A DNA stretch of 32,512 nt, from contig JAAXJB010000120.1 in assembly GCA_012270065.1 (NCBI GenBank), positions 1 through 32,512 on the forward strand, written 5' to 3'. The position numbers were made by a program, and so were the translations under genes. Each line of letters begins with the position of its first letter. The stretch's first letter is position 1. This document shows positions 32,200-32,512 of the stretch, one piece after another. Below the pieces are notes generated by a model. The model had not been told where the DNA came from and did not search any database. It saw only the letters and a list, made by a program, of their open reading frames with translations. Source of the stretch: Rubripirellula sp. (GTDB taxonomy: Bacteria; Planctomycetota; Planctomycetia; Pirellulales; Pirellulaceae).

Positions 32200-32463
32200 A
32201 TGAATCGCTTCACTCTACTCCCAGTTTCTGCTCTGCTGATCATGCTGCTGACGGTCTCCAACGGATGTCAGGATCCCGGTAGTACCGCCGGAGACAACAG
32301 TTCCAACGGAGGTGATGGCGGTACCGCACAGCACGATCATGACCACGGGGATCACGATCACGACCACGGTGACCATGATCACGGCGATCACGACCACGGC
32401 GATCACGACCACGGTGACCACGATCAGGTCGATCAAGATGAGGCTGAGGATGACGACGATTGA
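32200..32463 (+). CDS. Lipoprotein with His/Asp tandem repeats
   Basis: This 87-residue precursor has a signal peptide ending in the lipobox V-S-N-G-C (Cys23), so it should be lipid-anchored in a membrane. A short Gly/Ser/Asn linker leads to a region (45-75) of alternating His, Asp and Gly with five copies of the unit HGDHD, then an acidic tail that ends in four Asp. Such sequences bind zinc, nickel or other divalent metals; buffering or capturing metal in the periplasm is a reasonable inference. The first upstream bases show no good ribosome binding site. The extreme composition could also reflect repeat expansion, but the signal peptide and lipobox support a real gene. Confidence 0.72.
   Translation: MNRFTLLPVSALLIMLLTVSNGCQDPGSTAGDNSSNGGDGGTAQHDHDHGDHDHDHGDHDHGDHDHGDHDHGDHDQVDQDEAEDDDD
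32332..32424. repeat. 15-bp in-frame repeat encoding HGDHD
   Basis: Near-identical 15-bp units of the type cacggcgatcacgac are arranged in tandem, with small differences at third codon positions and one HD dipeptide inserted after the first unit. They encode the His/Asp region of the lipoprotein. Confidence 0.85.
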
Positions 32464-32512
32464 GATACATCGATCCCGACATTAAGCGAGGACGATGGAG
32501 GACACACGGCTA

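Noticed and set aside
32215-32482. Minus-strand frames opposite the His/Asp repeat
   Set aside because: They are shadows of the repeat; the plus frame has a signal peptide and lipobox.
32494-32512. Possible start of a further gene at the right edge (ATG after gcgagg)
   Set aside because: Only six codons are visible, which is too little to support a call.

Overview
The window looks like chromosomal DNA from a planctomycete (Planctomycetota), possibly Pirellulales-like. This rests on gene content: a DUF1080 protein, a Tat-exported ceramidase-like protein, a CBM9-like protein, an exported transglutaminase/esterase fusion, a small membrane protein starting with an 'ENPYSPP' motif, and a Tad locus of planctomycete style. 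I see no rRNA, tRNA, CRISPR array, insertion sequence or phage gene. The genus cannot be named from what I can see.

Positions 1-15412 hold scattered, mostly secreted or envelope genes. In order they are: an outer-membrane efflux factor (TolC-like, minus strand, cut by the left edge), a secreted alpha/beta hydrolase, a small membrane protein, a ceramidase-like protein, a SAM methyltransferase, an 816-residue transglutaminase plus esterase fusion followed 12 bases later by a CBM9-like protein, an outer-membrane beta-barrel-like protein, a DUF1080-SH3 protein paired with a Tat-like metallophosphoesterase, and a small His/Cys protein resembling DUF2946. Several long spacers contain no convincing gene.

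Positions 15836-29124 hold one 13-gene, all-plus-strand Tad (tight adherence, Flp-type IVc pilus) locus. The order is flp pilin, tadV prepilin peptidase, TadE-like pseudopilin, CpaB/RcpC, TadG-like, tadZ/cpaE, tadA/cpaF, tadB, tadC, a DUF192 protein, the secretin rcpA/cpaC, a lipoprotein of unassigned role, and a TPR lipoprotein (tadD-like). Most junctions overlap by 1 to 11 bases, which implies translational coupling. The pilin is set apart by a hairpin over its ribosome binding site and a strong hairpin just after its stop codon. Departures from the textbook Tad system are the internally duplicated CpaB, the long pilin, the DUF192 protein inside the operon, the cysteine-paired tail on the secretin, and the extra lipoprotein. 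If the window holds an under-described system, this variant Tad machine is the best candidate.

Positions 29340-32512 hold a minus-strand folE2 (type IB GTP cyclohydrolase) with a good promoter, an exported protein with a CPFC motif, a structured inverted repeat, and a lipoprotein with a His/Asp tandem repeat. Short tandem duplications of 15 or 17 bp recur across the window in both genes and spacers.
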